Positions 9,790-17,656 of a stretch of 64,000 nt of DNA are shown piece by piece. The notes under the pieces were generated by a model, which ran no database searches, had not been told where the DNA came from, and saw nothing but the letters and a program-made list of their open reading frames with translations. Every line of letters begins with the position of its first letter. The stretch's first letter is position 1. The position numbers and the translations under genes were made by a program. Source of the stretch: Flavobacterium sp. KACC 22763. GTDB taxonomy: Bacteria; Bacteroidota; Bacteroidia; Flavobacteriales; Flavobacteriaceae. The stretch spans positions 2,976,001 to 3,040,000 of the forward strand of contig NZ_CP117879.1 of NCBI RefSeq assembly GCF_028736155.1. The letters run 5' to 3'.

Positions 9790-10383
9790 CTAAAAGATAT
9801 TTTTTGAGAGCCATAAAATCATCGCCATACTCATGCTTTCCCCCATAGAAGATCGAATGGTGTGCAATGCTTTTGTAATATGGTTTTCGACTGTTTTGGT
9901 AGAAATATTAAGTCGTTCGGCAATTTCTTTATGACTCAGCTGTTCTTCACGGCTTAATTTATAAACGGCCTGGCATTTTTCTGGAAGCGATTCGATAATT
10001 AAATTCAGCTGTTGCACCAATTCGTTGTGCATTAACTGTGTTTCTGGAGTTGTAGATAAGAAACGCTTTTCTAAATCATCAAAAAGTTCGACATGAACTT
10101 TGTCTTTGTTTTTTCTCAAATGATTAAAAACCTGATATCTCGCACAAGCATACATATACCCTTTTAGCGAAATATGAATTTCGATTTTTTCACGATTGTG
10201 CCAGATATTCATGAAAATATCCTGAATGATATCTTCACACAATTCTTTGTCTTTAATCACATTGTAAGCAGACATAAAAAGTGCCTGCCAAAATCTATTA
10301 TACAATTCTGTCAATGCCAATTCATCGCCGTCACGAAGACGATCGATTAATATCTGATCCTGATTTAAGACGGAATTTGGCAA
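9790..10383 (-). CDS. ECF RNA polymerase sigma factor, FecI-like
   Basis: A 197-residue sigma-70 family protein. Region 2 (about 12-80) has LTELYNRFWQALFMSAYNVIKDKELCEDIIQDIFMNIW. Region 4 (about 130-185) has LPEKCQAVYKLSREEQLSHKEIAERLNISTKTVENHITKAL, a helix-turn-helix for the -35 element. This is the Bacteroidota FecI-like ECF subgroup that works with FecR-type anti-sigma factors. It is the first gene of the minus-strand uptake operon, separated from fecR by 156 bases. It most likely activates the SusCD genes downstream. Confidence 0.93.
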   Translation of the reverse strand: MPNSVLNQDQILIDRLRDGDELALTELYNRFWQALFMSAYNVIKDKELCEDIIQDIFMNIWHNREKIEIHISLKGYMYACARYQVFNHLRKNKDKVHVELFDDLEKRFLSTTPETQLMHNELVQQLNLIIESLPEKCQAVYKLSREEQLSHKEIAERLNISTKTVENHITKALHTIRSSMGESMSMAMILWLSKNIF

Positions 10384-10448
10384 TGATAGCGGTTTATGGA
10401 GATTGAATAATTCGCAACAAACTTAATAAATTCCGTTAATAATCCTAA

Positions 10449-10478
10449 TTTGTTCTCGACAACACCTTTTTATCTTTG
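10449..10478 (+). promoter_or_regulatory. Promoter-like sequence with no gene downstream on the same strand
   Basis: TTTG at 10449-10452 is followed after 18 bases by TATCTTTG at 10471-10478. This agrees with the Flavobacterium consensus TTG-N17 to 23-TAnnTTTG. It points into the intergenic stretch and then antisense to the L,D-transpeptidase gene. A short RNA is possible; no ORF or clear terminator supports a protein product. Confidence 0.5.
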
Positions 10479-10764
10479 CAATAAACCTTAATTTTACAAG
10501 TGGAATAACTTTGTATATTTTTCAATTCTAACTACGAAACTTCTTTATTTTTTAAGCTTAAGTAAGATTCATGATTAAAATAAAATGAATTTTTTAAAAT
10601 ATCAGATTTAAATTGCTGTTACGTTAAAATTGTATTTTTATTAAATTTCAAAAAAATGACGTAGCCAATTTCTTTAAATCTAAATTTGAGTTTTTTCAGA
10701 CTTTCTTTTTTAACTCAAAATTTCCTAAATAAAAAAAAAACACAAAATTAGACACGGATAAAAA

Positions 10765-10845
10765 CAGATTCGCTATCGCGAAGACACGGAAAAAAACTGA
10801 TTTAAAAAATCTGCGTTAATCTGCGTTTTCGCGATAGCGAATCTG
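10765..10845. repeat. Intergenic repeat with 18-base inverted arms
   Basis: The arms are CAGATTCGCTATCGCGAA at 10765-10782 and its exact reverse complement at 10828-10845. They are flanked by reiterated GACACGGA and ATCTGCGTT words. It looks like a REP-type intergenic palindrome and could fold into a long hairpin in RNA. Its A/T tails are poor for a terminator. Confidence 0.7.
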
Positions 10846-10893
10846 CTTTATCTGCGTTCAAATCTAGTTTCCCTTAAAAAACATTCTTTCCGC

Positions 10894-11487
10894 TTAATAA
10901 TAAATGTTCAGGATAATATTCGACTTCGAACTGTCTATTATTTTTTCGAGCCTTTTAAAAAATACCTCACTTACCATTGGACAACCTTGGCTAAGGGAAA
11001 TATAATGGTCCTGTTCTCCTTCTGGAACTGCAGAATATGAATGCAGAACAATCATTCTCTTAACCGCGTTATTATTGGTTTGATCCAATCCTTTTAAAAT
11101 ATAGGCTTTACCAAACATTCCTTTATACGATTTTCCTATGGCATAGCGCCCAAGCGATGTACATTTTGAATTGGGCTCATTGCTAAATTTCAACTCTCCT
11201 TTTATACCTGTTTCAGAACCTGCACCATTTGCAACTAAACCTTCATCAATTACTGTATTGTTTTCTAAATCATAAACAAAGAATCTGTTTTTACCCGATT
11301 TAATTCTCATATCGATAAAGAATGCGGTTTTAGAATTATAAGCGCCAGAGGCAATCATTTTTTTAACATTTTCTATCTCCTGATTAAAACGTTCTTCTTC
11401 AGAACCGTTTATTGCATTTTTTTCTTTTGGTTTTGGATTTCCAAAAACACATGCTGTTATCAGAAATATTATATTCACTATTTTCAT
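10894..11487 (-). CDS. Murein L,D-transpeptidase catalytic domain family protein
   Basis: A 197-residue secreted protein with an N-terminal signal (MKIVNIIFLITACVFG; Cys13 could be a lipobox). The catalytic part shows H149 in MIVLHSYSAVP and S-Q-G-C169-P-M in YISLSQGCPMV, the His and nucleophilic Cys of the YkuD_2-type L,D-transpeptidase fold. NGAGSETGIKGELKFSNEPNSKCTSLG matches the family's substrate-loop region. The family is expected to act on peptidoglycan stem peptides in the periplasm. It is divergent from the MocR-type regulator, about 200 bases away, but no regulatory link can be shown. Confidence 0.88.
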   Translation of the reverse strand: MKIVNIIFLITACVFGNPKPKEKNAINGSEEERFNQEIENVKKMIASGAYNSKTAFFIDMRIKSGKNRFFVYDLENNTVIDEGLVANGAGSETGIKGELKFSNEPNSKCTSLGRYAIGKSYKGMFGKAYILKGLDQTNNNAVKRMIVLHSYSAVPEGEQDHYISLSQGCPMVSEVFFKRLEKIIDSSKSNIILNIYY

Positions 11488-11639
11488 AAGACTTCCATTT
11501 TTAAACCATTACAAATCAATTATTTGACAGTGTAAAATTAAAATGAGAATTCTAAAAAAATGTTTCGTAAAAGTCTAAAAAACAATAAAATAAGATTTTT
11601 TTTCAATACAAATAATATCGTTTTTTCGTTAAAAAAAGT

Positions 11640-11647
11640 TAATTTTG
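11640..11647 (+). promoter_or_regulatory. -7 promoter element of the MocR-type regulator gene
   Basis: TAATTTTG fits the TAnnTTTG element and lies 42 bases before the start codon at 11690. A T-rich stretch lies at the -33 position without a clear TTG. Confidence 0.5.
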
Positions 11648-11689
11648 GACTACCGAAGAAACTCATTTCACCAATAGCAAACAGTCCAG

Positions 11690-13099
11690 ATGCTTCGCCC
11701 TTGGCCTTTAGAAATTCAGCTTGATAAAAAATCAGATAAAGCCATTTATCTGCAAATTGCCGATGCTGTAATTGATGCTATAAAAACCGGAAAACTAGTT
11801 AGTGGAAATGCACTTCCAGGCAGCAGACAGCTAGCCGAGTTATTGAAAGTAAATCGAAATACGGCTGTAGAAGCTTTAGATGTTCTAACTGCCGAAGGCT
11901 GGCTCGTAACAATTGATAGAAAAGGAACATTTGTAACAGATTCACTTCCAACCATCAATCATTTATCAGAAAATAAAATAGATCCGAAAATTGTTATTGA
12001 AGAACCTAAAAGTTTCTTAGTTTTTGATGATGGACTTCCCGACAGCCGTCTTGCACCAATGAATGATTTGGCAAGAGCGTATCGAGAATTGTTCAGCCGA
12101 AAATCGCGCTGGCAGATTATGGGTTATAGCAGTGAATTGGGAAATTTGGAATTTAGAAAATCTATTGCTCAAATGCTGAACTTCAAACGTGGTATGAGTA
12201 TTTCGCAAGATCAAATCTGTATTACACGCGGAAGCCAAATGGCTATGTATCTTGCTTCACATTGTATTTTAAAATCTGGCGATTATGTTTTGGTCGAAAA
12301 TCCAGGTTATAAACCTGCTTGGGAAGCTTTTGAAAATGCTGGCGCAACATTACTTCCCGTAAATGTAAACTCGGACGGATTGGATATTGATCAGGTCGAA
12401 AAATATCTGCAGCATAAAAACATTAAAGCCATTTATGTTACCCCTCATCATCAATTTCCTACCACGGTAACGCTTTCTCTAAAAAAGAGATTAAAACTTA
12501 TTGAACTTTCTAATCAATATAATTTTACGATTATTGAGGACGATTATGATAATGAGTTTCATTTTGGACAGCGCCCAATACTTCCTATTTCGAGCTATTC
12601 GGCTTTGAAAAACTATATTTATATTGGCACTTTCAGTAAAATTGTTGCGCCAGCGCTTCGTATTGGATATTTAGCCAGTTCTCATGAAAATATTCAGAAG
12701 ATTGGAAATCACAGAAAAATCATTGATGTTCAAGGCGATAACATTATGGAAGAAGCAATTTTAAACCTCATCAACGAAGGTAAAATAAAACGTCATCTTA
12801 AAAAAGCCAATTTGGTTTACAAAAACAAAAGAGACTATTTTGAAAGCTTGCTAAATCAATATCTTCAAGATAAAATCACCTTTACAAAACCTGAAGGCGG
12901 ACTTGCTTTTTGGATTGTTCCAAAAGAAGAAATTGATGTTCTTGAGATTTTCGAAAAGCTAAAATTACAAGGAATTCAGATCATGAGCCCAAGCCGATTT
13001 AGTTTTGATGAAACCATTAAAGGTTTTCGTCTGGGTTATGCTTCTCTTTCAGAAAAACAAATGGAAGAAGGAATTAGAGTGCTTGCTAAACTTTTATAA
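11690..13099 (+). CDS. MocR/PdxR family PLP-dependent transcription regulator
   Basis: A 469-residue fusion. The N-terminal GntR-type winged helix (about 13-78: KAIYLQIADAVIDAIKTGKLVSGNALPGSRQLAELLKVNRNTAVEAL) is followed by a class I aminotransferase domain (about 110-469). That domain carries the PLP lysine in YIGTFSKIVAPALRIGY and the substrate Arg region GFRLGYASL near the end. Family members (PdxR, GabR, TauR) bind PLP as effector or cofactor and control vitamin B6 or amine metabolism. The target is unknown here. A YggS-type PLP homeostasis gene lies about 580 bases downstream, which makes a B6-related role plausible but unproven. Confidence 0.9.
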   Translation: MLRPWPLEIQLDKKSDKAIYLQIADAVIDAIKTGKLVSGNALPGSRQLAELLKVNRNTAVEALDVLTAEGWLVTIDRKGTFVTDSLPTINHLSENKIDPKIVIEEPKSFLVFDDGLPDSRLAPMNDLARAYRELFSRKSRWQIMGYSSELGNLEFRKSIAQMLNFKRGMSISQDQICITRGSQMAMYLASHCILKSGDYVLVENPGYKPAWEAFENAGATLLPVNVNSDGLDIDQVEKYLQHKNIKAIYVTPHHQFPTTVTLSLKKRLKLIELSNQYNFTIIEDDYDNEFHFGQRPILPISSYSALKNYIYIGTFSKIVAPALRIGYLASSHENIQKIGNHRKIIDVQGDNIMEEAILNLINEGKIKRHLKKANLVYKNKRDYFESLLNQYLQDKITFTKPEGGLAFWIVPKEEIDVLEIFEKLKLQGIQIMSPSRFSFDETIKGFRLGYASLSEKQMEEGIRVLAKLL

Positions 13100-13107
13100 T
13101 TTTTTTT

Positions 13108-13248
13108 TAAACACATAGAAACATAGTTTTGTTACTGTTGAAAGGCGTTTCCTTATATTAAAGCACATAGTCTATGTGTTAAATGATGAGTCATTTTTTT
13201 TTAAACCTTTTTCAAATAAATATATTAATCTATGTTTCTATGTGTTTA
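13108..13248. repeat. Intergenic repeat element, copy 1 (second copy at 51310-51442)
   Basis: About 140 bases bounded by perfect 19-base inverted arms (13108-13126 and 13230-13248; TAAACACATAGAAACATAG and its complement). Inside is a smaller palindrome CACATAG-T-CTATGTG (13164-13178), followed by an imperfect ATGATGAGTCAT. The words AAGGCGTTT and CTTTTTCAAA occur in the same order in the copy at 51310. It starts just after the stop of the MocR-type gene and could double as a transcript end structure. Confidence 0.85.
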
Positions 13249-13255
13249 AATTAAT

Positions 13256-13519
13256 TTAATTGCAATTTTCCATTTCAATAATAGAAAACCCATTTGCCCG
13301 AATCTGATTTTCAACTTCAATCGGCGCTTTGTCTATGTGGCAGAAACGGCATTCTTTAGAAGATAAAGTCTGTCCTTCCTGTGAAACACTTTTCAAGTAT
13401 ATTTTACCGTACTCATATACTTGTTCTGCATCGTTAATATTTTCATCAACCAAAATATCAAAGTGCATAATTTTTCCGTCTTTGCGGGTTACATAAGTAT
13501 CCCAAACTGCTATTTTCAT
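13256..13519 (-). CDS. DUF2024 family protein
   Basis: An 87-residue cytoplasmic protein beginning MKIAVWDTYVTRKDGKIMHFDILVDEN, a hallmark of DUF2024. The central CRFCH motif (KECRFCHIDKAP) might bind a metal, though only two Cys and one His cluster there. The function is not known. It stands alone between two plus-strand genes. Confidence 0.88.
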   Translation of the reverse strand: MKIAVWDTYVTRKDGKIMHFDILVDENINDAEQVYEYGKIYLKSVSQEGQTLSSKECRFCHIDKAPIEVENQIRANGFSIIEMENCN

Positions 13520-13521
13520 TT

Positions 13522-13562
13522 TCTAAGTTTCTAAGTTACTAAGTCGCTAAGGGACTAAGTTT
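13522..13562. repeat. CTAAG-type tandem intergenic repeat
   Basis: CTAAGT-like words recur about every 8 to 9 bases (five units) just upstream of the DUF2024 start. Related runs occur at 36975-37008 and 48224-48258. The units are too short and imperfect for a CRISPR array. Confidence 0.6.
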
Positions 13563-13645
13563 ATTGTTTTATGGTGCAAATTTACATTGGATTTAAAAGT
13601 TGAAAATCATCCAGTTTTTTCATTTTTTGAGATGTACTGGTCCAG

Positions 13646-13674
13646 TTGGTTTTTCTAGTTTAGCCATAGTTTTG
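13646..13674 (+). promoter_or_regulatory. Promoter of the YggS-type gene, implying a nearly leaderless mRNA
   Basis: TTG at 13646-13648 and TAGTTTTG at 13667-13674 are 18 bases apart, a full match to the consensus. The ATG at 13679 lies only 4 bases after the -7 element, so transcription would start at or very near the start codon. Confidence 0.65.
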
Positions 13675-13678
13675 CAGT

Positions 13679-14410
13679 ATGAAAAACGATATAATTTTTA
13701 ATTTAATCAAAGTGCATCAGCGTATTGAAAATGCTTGCAAAATTGTTGGCAGAAATCCTGATGATGTTCAGCTTTTATTGGCGACCAAAACGGTTCCTGC
13801 AGAAAAAATTCGAATTGCGATTGAAGCCGGAGAAACTTTAATGGGAGAAAACAAAATGCAAGAATTGCGAGATAAAAATGATATTTTGCAAAATCTTCCA
13901 GTCGAACGCCATTTTATTGGACATCTTCAAACTAATAAAGTAAAAGATGTTTTGAAATATGCGACTTGTATTCAGTCGTTGGATCGAATAAATCTTGCTG
14001 ATGAATTGCATAAACAGCTTCAGAACCAGAATAGAAAATTAGATGTTTTTGTGCAAGTCAACACCTCTTACGAAGAAAGCAAATTTGGATTACCACCAGA
14101 AGAAGTTTTATCTTTCATTAAAAAAATTAAAACTTACGAAACCTTCAATATTAAAGGTTTAATGACAATTGGTTTATTGGATGTTGAGAAAGAGAAAATG
14201 ATTCCGTCTCTAAGACTTTTAAGAACTATTCGCGATGAAATTTATTCAGAAGAAATTGAAGGTTTAACCGATTTAAAGCTTTCTATGGGAATGTCACAAG
14301 ATTTGGAGCTTGCCATTGCCGAGGGTTCTAATATGGTACGAATTGGCACTTCGATATTCGGAAACCGCTTTTTAGGAAAAGAAATCTGGAACGAAAACAT
14401 TGCAGAATAA
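13679..14410 (+). CDS. YggS family pyridoxal phosphate homeostasis protein
   Basis: A 243-residue protein of the YggS/PROSC family, a single alanine-racemase-like TIM barrel that binds PLP. The PLP lysine is K37 in LLLATKTVPAEKI. ETLMGENKMQE, the HFIGHLQTNKVKDVL motif, NTSYEESKFGL, GLMTIG and LSMGMSQDLELAIAEGSNMVRIGTSIFG are all classic. It buffers free PLP and affects amino and keto acid balance. The start codon is fixed by the promoter just upstream and by the conserved N-terminal helix. The next Met is inside the barrel. Confidence 0.95.
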   Translation: MKNDIIFNLIKVHQRIENACKIVGRNPDDVQLLLATKTVPAEKIRIAIEAGETLMGENKMQELRDKNDILQNLPVERHFIGHLQTNKVKDVLKYATCIQSLDRINLADELHKQLQNQNRKLDVFVQVNTSYEESKFGLPPEEVLSFIKKIKTYETFNIKGLMTIGLLDVEKEKMIPSLRLLRTIRDEIYSEEIEGLTDLKLSMGMSQDLELAIAEGSNMVRIGTSIFGNRFLGKEIWNENIAE

Positions 14411-14439
14411 AACTTAATTTTGCAGCAAATAATACGCAG

Positions 14440-15153
14440 ATGAACCTGAATGATCTTACCGTAATTGATACTGAAAAAATTGCTTTAGACGATTTATTTT
14501 TTAGTGATGAAAATAAAGCCGCTTTGCTTCAGATTATCAAAGAACATCAATATATCGAAGAATTAAAAAAATACAATCTTAAGGTTGATAATAAAATTTT
14601 ATTGCACGGAAGTTCTGGCTGCGGTAAAACGACAACGGCAAAAGCGATTGCCAATACGTTAGGCAAAAACATTATTATTGTAAACCTAAGTACGGTTGTC
14701 GATTCTAGAATTGGCGAAACTTCTAAGAATCTGAAAGCTATTTTTGATAAAGCTATCAGAGAAAGGGCGGTTTTGTTTTTAGATGAATTTGACCAGATCG
14801 GAAAAAGCCGAGATAGCGACGATAAAGACGTAGGCGAAATGAGACGTTTGGTCAATACCATTATTCAACTTTTTGATTATTTCCCTTCTGATAGTTTATT
14901 GATTTGTGCCACTAATCATTACGAAATAATTGACAGTGCTTTATTGCGAAGATTTCAGCTTCGCTTGAAATATGAAATGCCTTCAGAAAAACAGTTGAAT
15001 ATTTATTATGATAAAATTTTAAGCAGTTTTCCAGAACATTTTCAGAATATAGAAAGACGTTATTCGATTTCTTATGCTGAGGCTTTAGATTATATCAATA
15101 CGACCATGAAAAAGCAAATTATTGCAACTTTGGATTCAAATAAAAACGCATAA
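14440..15153 (+). CDS. AAA family ATPase
   Basis: A 237-residue single AAA module. Walker A is GSSGCGKTT (57-65), Walker B is VLFLDEFDQIG (111-121), and sensor 1 is N159 in LLICATNHYEIID. The arginine pair is in SALLRRFQLRL. The C-terminus is short, with only a small lid. It resembles the compact SpoVK/FtsH-like AAA ATPases common in toxin, phage and host accessory contexts. The partner is unknown. It starts 29 bases after the YggS-type gene, so the two are likely co-transcribed. No protease or chaperone domain is present. Confidence 0.85.
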   Translation: MNLNDLTVIDTEKIALDDLFFSDENKAALLQIIKEHQYIEELKKYNLKVDNKILLHGSSGCGKTTTAKAIANTLGKNIIIVNLSTVVDSRIGETSKNLKAIFDKAIRERAVLFLDEFDQIGKSRDSDDKDVGEMRRLVNTIIQLFDYFPSDSLLICATNHYEIIDSALLRRFQLRLKYEMPSEKQLNIYYDKILSSFPEHFQNIERRYSISYAEALDYINTTMKKQIIATLDSNKNA

Positions 15154-15181
15154 AAAACCCGCTGCAAAAGTTTGCAACGGG
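15152..15181 (-). terminator. Intrinsic terminator after the glycosyltransferase gene
   Basis: Hairpin arms CCCGCTGCAA / TTGCAACGGG (one mismatch) are followed on the minus strand by a T-run (AAAAAA at 15152-15157 on plus). It lies between convergent genes. Confidence 0.75.
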
Positions 15182-15224
15182 AATCTTCTTGGGTGGAGTT
15201 TTATATAGAGTGAAAGTGTACTTT

Positions 15225-16670
15225 TTATAAACCTCTTGTCAACCAGCCTTTTTTGTTGGCTGTTGCAATGGCATAAGGCGCAATCCAGAATAAACTGAAA
15301 GTGTAAAAAACACTGTATGAATAAGCCCAGAATGATTCTGAAAGCGTGTATCTTTTTGCGTAAAACGCCATTGAAAAACTTGAAAAAATTAAGATTGCCA
15401 ATAATGTAGAACTTAAAAATAATACTGGGTGAACTGCAATAAAGTAAAACATAAATAATAAAAACGGATATGTCATTGCAATTTTAAAGAACTGGTTTAA
15501 GAATAGCATTCTCGCGCCAAATTTTGATCCTTTTCTAAAATCTGTAAAAACATATTTTGCCATCATAAGGTTTTCACGAACGTTACTTCTCGCCCATCTT
15601 ATGAACATTTTGTATAGACCTTTGTATTCTTCAGGAACATTTGTTAATACCACTGCATTTCTTTGAAATTTAACTTCAAAACCTTGTTTCAAAATCATAT
15701 TAGTCAAAGCACGGTCTTCTCCAATATCTGATGGTTCGCCCATAAAAGTTTGATTGATCCATTCTGGAAGACAGTTAAATACAGCATCTCTTCTGTACGC
15801 TGCTAAGGCACCAGGAGTACATAATACAGAACCTAACTCGCTTTCAACAGAACGCTGGAATTCAAAACTCATTACGAAACTCACATTCAACATTTTTGGC
15901 AAAATCGCTTTTTTATTGTTCAAAACCTGAACGTTTCCTGCAACGGCACCACATTTTTTGTTTGCCACAAACGGACTAACCAAGTTTCTTAAAGTATCTT
16001 TTTTTACAATAGAATCGCTATCTACAGTGACAAAAATTTCTCCTGTTCCTAATTTAAAACCTCTGTATAATGCCTGACGTTTTCCTTGATTTTTTGGTTG
16101 CTGAAAAATCGTTACACGATCTCCCAATTTTGCTTTTGCTTCTTGCATCCAGTACCAAGTATCATCTTTACTTCCATCGTCAATAGCCAAAAGCTGTAGT
16201 TTTTCTGCTGGATAATCGCTGTCTGCAAGACTCAATAAAGTGTCCCAAACTAATTTTCCTTCATTATAAGCTGGAACGATAATCGTACAAGTTGGCAACA
16301 AATCATCTGATACTGATGGAACTGCTTTATATCTTAAATACAGATAAGAGCTATACAAGAAAACACCTGCCTGATAAAAGAATAAAATGGTAGTTATGAT
16401 TAAGAATGGTAATCCCCAAGTTGAAGCAATTCTTTCAAAATGAAATTGTTCAAAATCGTCTTGCAATAAATATACTACTCCAACACCTGCTAGTAGTAAT
16501 AAAAAAGTTCCGATAAGAACTGCCAACCCGAACGGACTTGTTGGTCTTTCTACATGTATTTTTTGTGATTTTTGTTTAGTTCCAAAAAAAGAACCGTTTA
16601 TTGTTTTTTCGCTGATCGCCGAACTGCTGTTCGCGTAAAATTGTTCTGAGATAATTGTTTCGCTTTCCAT
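15225..16670 (-). CDS. Membrane-bound family 2 glycosyltransferase (hyaluronan/chitin synthase-like)
   Basis: A 481-residue processive-type GT2. Two N-terminal membrane helices (about 48-70 and 85-110) precede the catalytic domain with IVPAYNEGKLVW, AIDDGSKDDTW and VTVDSDS (DxD). The acceptor motif GEDRALT and the RWARSN segment, a (R/Q)xxRW-like signature, follow. Several C-terminal membrane helices complete the channel. Such enzymes polymerise and export a beta-linked sugar chain from UDP-sugars. The sugar cannot be read from the sequence, and no partner biosynthesis genes are adjacent. The gene is monocistronic, with 527 bases of non-coding DNA upstream. Confidence 0.9.
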   Translation of the reverse strand: MESETIISEQFYANSSSAISEKTINGSFFGTKQKSQKIHVERPTSPFGLAVLIGTFLLLLAGVGVVYLLQDDFEQFHFERIASTWGLPFLIITTILFFYQAGVFLYSSYLYLRYKAVPSVSDDLLPTCTIIVPAYNEGKLVWDTLLSLADSDYPAEKLQLLAIDDGSKDDTWYWMQEAKAKLGDRVTIFQQPKNQGKRQALYRGFKLGTGEIFVTVDSDSIVKKDTLRNLVSPFVANKKCGAVAGNVQVLNNKKAILPKMLNVSFVMSFEFQRSVESELGSVLCTPGALAAYRRDAVFNCLPEWINQTFMGEPSDIGEDRALTNMILKQGFEVKFQRNAVVLTNVPEEYKGLYKMFIRWARSNVRENLMMAKYVFTDFRKGSKFGARMLFLNQFFKIAMTYPFLLFMFYFIAVHPVLFLSSTLLAILIFSSFSMAFYAKRYTLSESFWAYSYSVFYTFSLFWIAPYAIATANKKGWLTRGL

Positions 16671-17197
16671 GCTTATACTCCTTTTTTAATTTGCTTAATG
16701 TGGCTTTTAGTAAAAATCTTTTCTTTTCTAATTATTTGCGACTCTTATTTGAGAAACAATAAAAAAACAAACACATCAAAGATTTTGACATTAACACATT
16801 TTGCAAGCGACGTGCCAATACGTTTTCAAACTGGTATAGAGCATTTTAGAAAAAAAGGCATAAAAAATAGTGTGTAATTATTTCACACTTTCTGGATACG
16901 GTATACACTAAAATTGTAGAATTTGGAATTGAAAAGACTAGATTTTAAAAGGCTTCAGAGCGTTTTTACTTTTGCTTTTTCGAAAAAGAAACGAAGTTTC
17001 AAAATAATTTTCTGACGAAAAAATGGTAAGAATTAATAAAACGTCATTGTTGAAATAAAATTGTTTAGAAGGAAGAAATATAGATTTAAAAGCAGCTTTT
17101 TTTGAGCTTTTGAAAAACATTCTTCATAAAAAATCAGGAAATCTTGCCGAAAAAAGTTAAATTTATCGAAGCAAACTTAAAATAAGGAGATTAAAAA
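16671..17197. other. 527-base intergenic stretch without a recognised element
   Basis: It separates the divergent glycosyltransferase and response-regulator genes, so it holds both promoter regions. The sequence is AT-rich. An open frame of 60 codons on the minus strand (16938-17120) is Lys/Phe/Ser-rich low complexity and is not credible as a gene. I see no strong hairpin or repeat. Confidence 0.5.
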
Positions 17198-17644
17198 ATG
17201 AGTAAAGAGCATTACTATCTTTTACTTGCTGACGATGACGAAGACGATTGTCTTTTCTTTAAAGAAGCTCTCGACGAAATAGCTATCAGCGCCGATCTTT
17301 TAACGGTTCATGACGGCGTACAATTAATGGATTATTTACAAAGTAATATTTCTAATCTTCCAGAAGTTCTTTTTTTGGATTTAAATATGCCACGAAAAAA
17401 CGGCATCGAATGTTTGGATGAAATAAAAGATGACGAAAATCTAAAAAATCTGCCTATAATTATTTTCTCTACTTCGCTTGATAGTGAAATAGTAAACAAA
17501 CTTTATCAAAAAGGCGCTTCTTATTATATTCGAAAACCGGGTGATTTTTCTAAGCTTAAAAACGTAATCGAAAAAGCACTGACAATTGCATCAGAAAATA
17601 ACTTTAGACAGCCCGAAAGAGCTAATTTCATACTGCAACCTTAA
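17198..17644 (+). CDS. Single-domain response regulator
   Basis: A 148-residue stand-alone receiver (Rcp1/CheY-like). Acidic residues DDDEDD (12-17), phospho-acceptor D61 in VLFLDLNMPRKNG, Ser/Thr in IIIFSTSLD and Lys in YYIRKPGDF make a complete active site. There is no output domain, so it must act through a protein partner or as a phosphorelay node. It sits 12 bases before the multi-PAS kinase and is surely co-expressed with it. This pairing with PAS kinases is common in Bacteroidota and cyanobacteria. Confidence 0.93.
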   Translation: MSKEHYYLLLADDDEDDCLFFKEALDEIAISADLLTVHDGVQLMDYLQSNISNLPEVLFLDLNMPRKNGIECLDEIKDDENLKNLPIIIFSTSLDSEIVNKLYQKGASYYIRKPGDFSKLKNVIEKALTIASENNFRQPERANFILQP

Positions 17645-17656
17645 TCTTCTTTGGAA

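Larger units (their letters stand above)
10384..10893. other. 510-base intergenic stretch with orphan promoter and inverted repeat
   Basis: No convincing coding sequence is visible on either strand. The stretch holds the upstream region of the sigma factor gene, a strong plus-strand promoter-like sequence at 10449-10478 and a low-complexity AT-rich core. At its right end is a repeat-rich part with an 18-base perfect inverted repeat (10765-10782 / 10828-10845). The two genes bounding it converge away from and towards it respectively, both on the minus strand. Confidence 0.6.

Noticed and set aside
1-10383. Polysaccharide utilisation locus
   Set aside because: SusC and SusD are present, but no glycoside hydrolase, lyase or esterase is in the operon. 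The GH1 gene is 17 kb away and separately transcribed.
13522-13562. Short regular repeats as a CRISPR array
   Set aside because: Units are 5 to 9 bases and imperfect, without spacers or cas genes; the same word family occurs at 36975 and 48224 as simple intergenic repeats.
14440-15153. AAA ATPase with YggS-type gene as a toxin or defence pair
   Set aside because: The YggS-type protein is a conserved housekeeping family, and the ATPase has no recognisable effector partner.
16938-17120. 60-codon frame on the minus strand upstream of the glycosyltransferase
   Set aside because: Low-complexity Lys/Phe/Ser composition, no promoter or conserved motif, and AT-rich DNA readily gives such frames.
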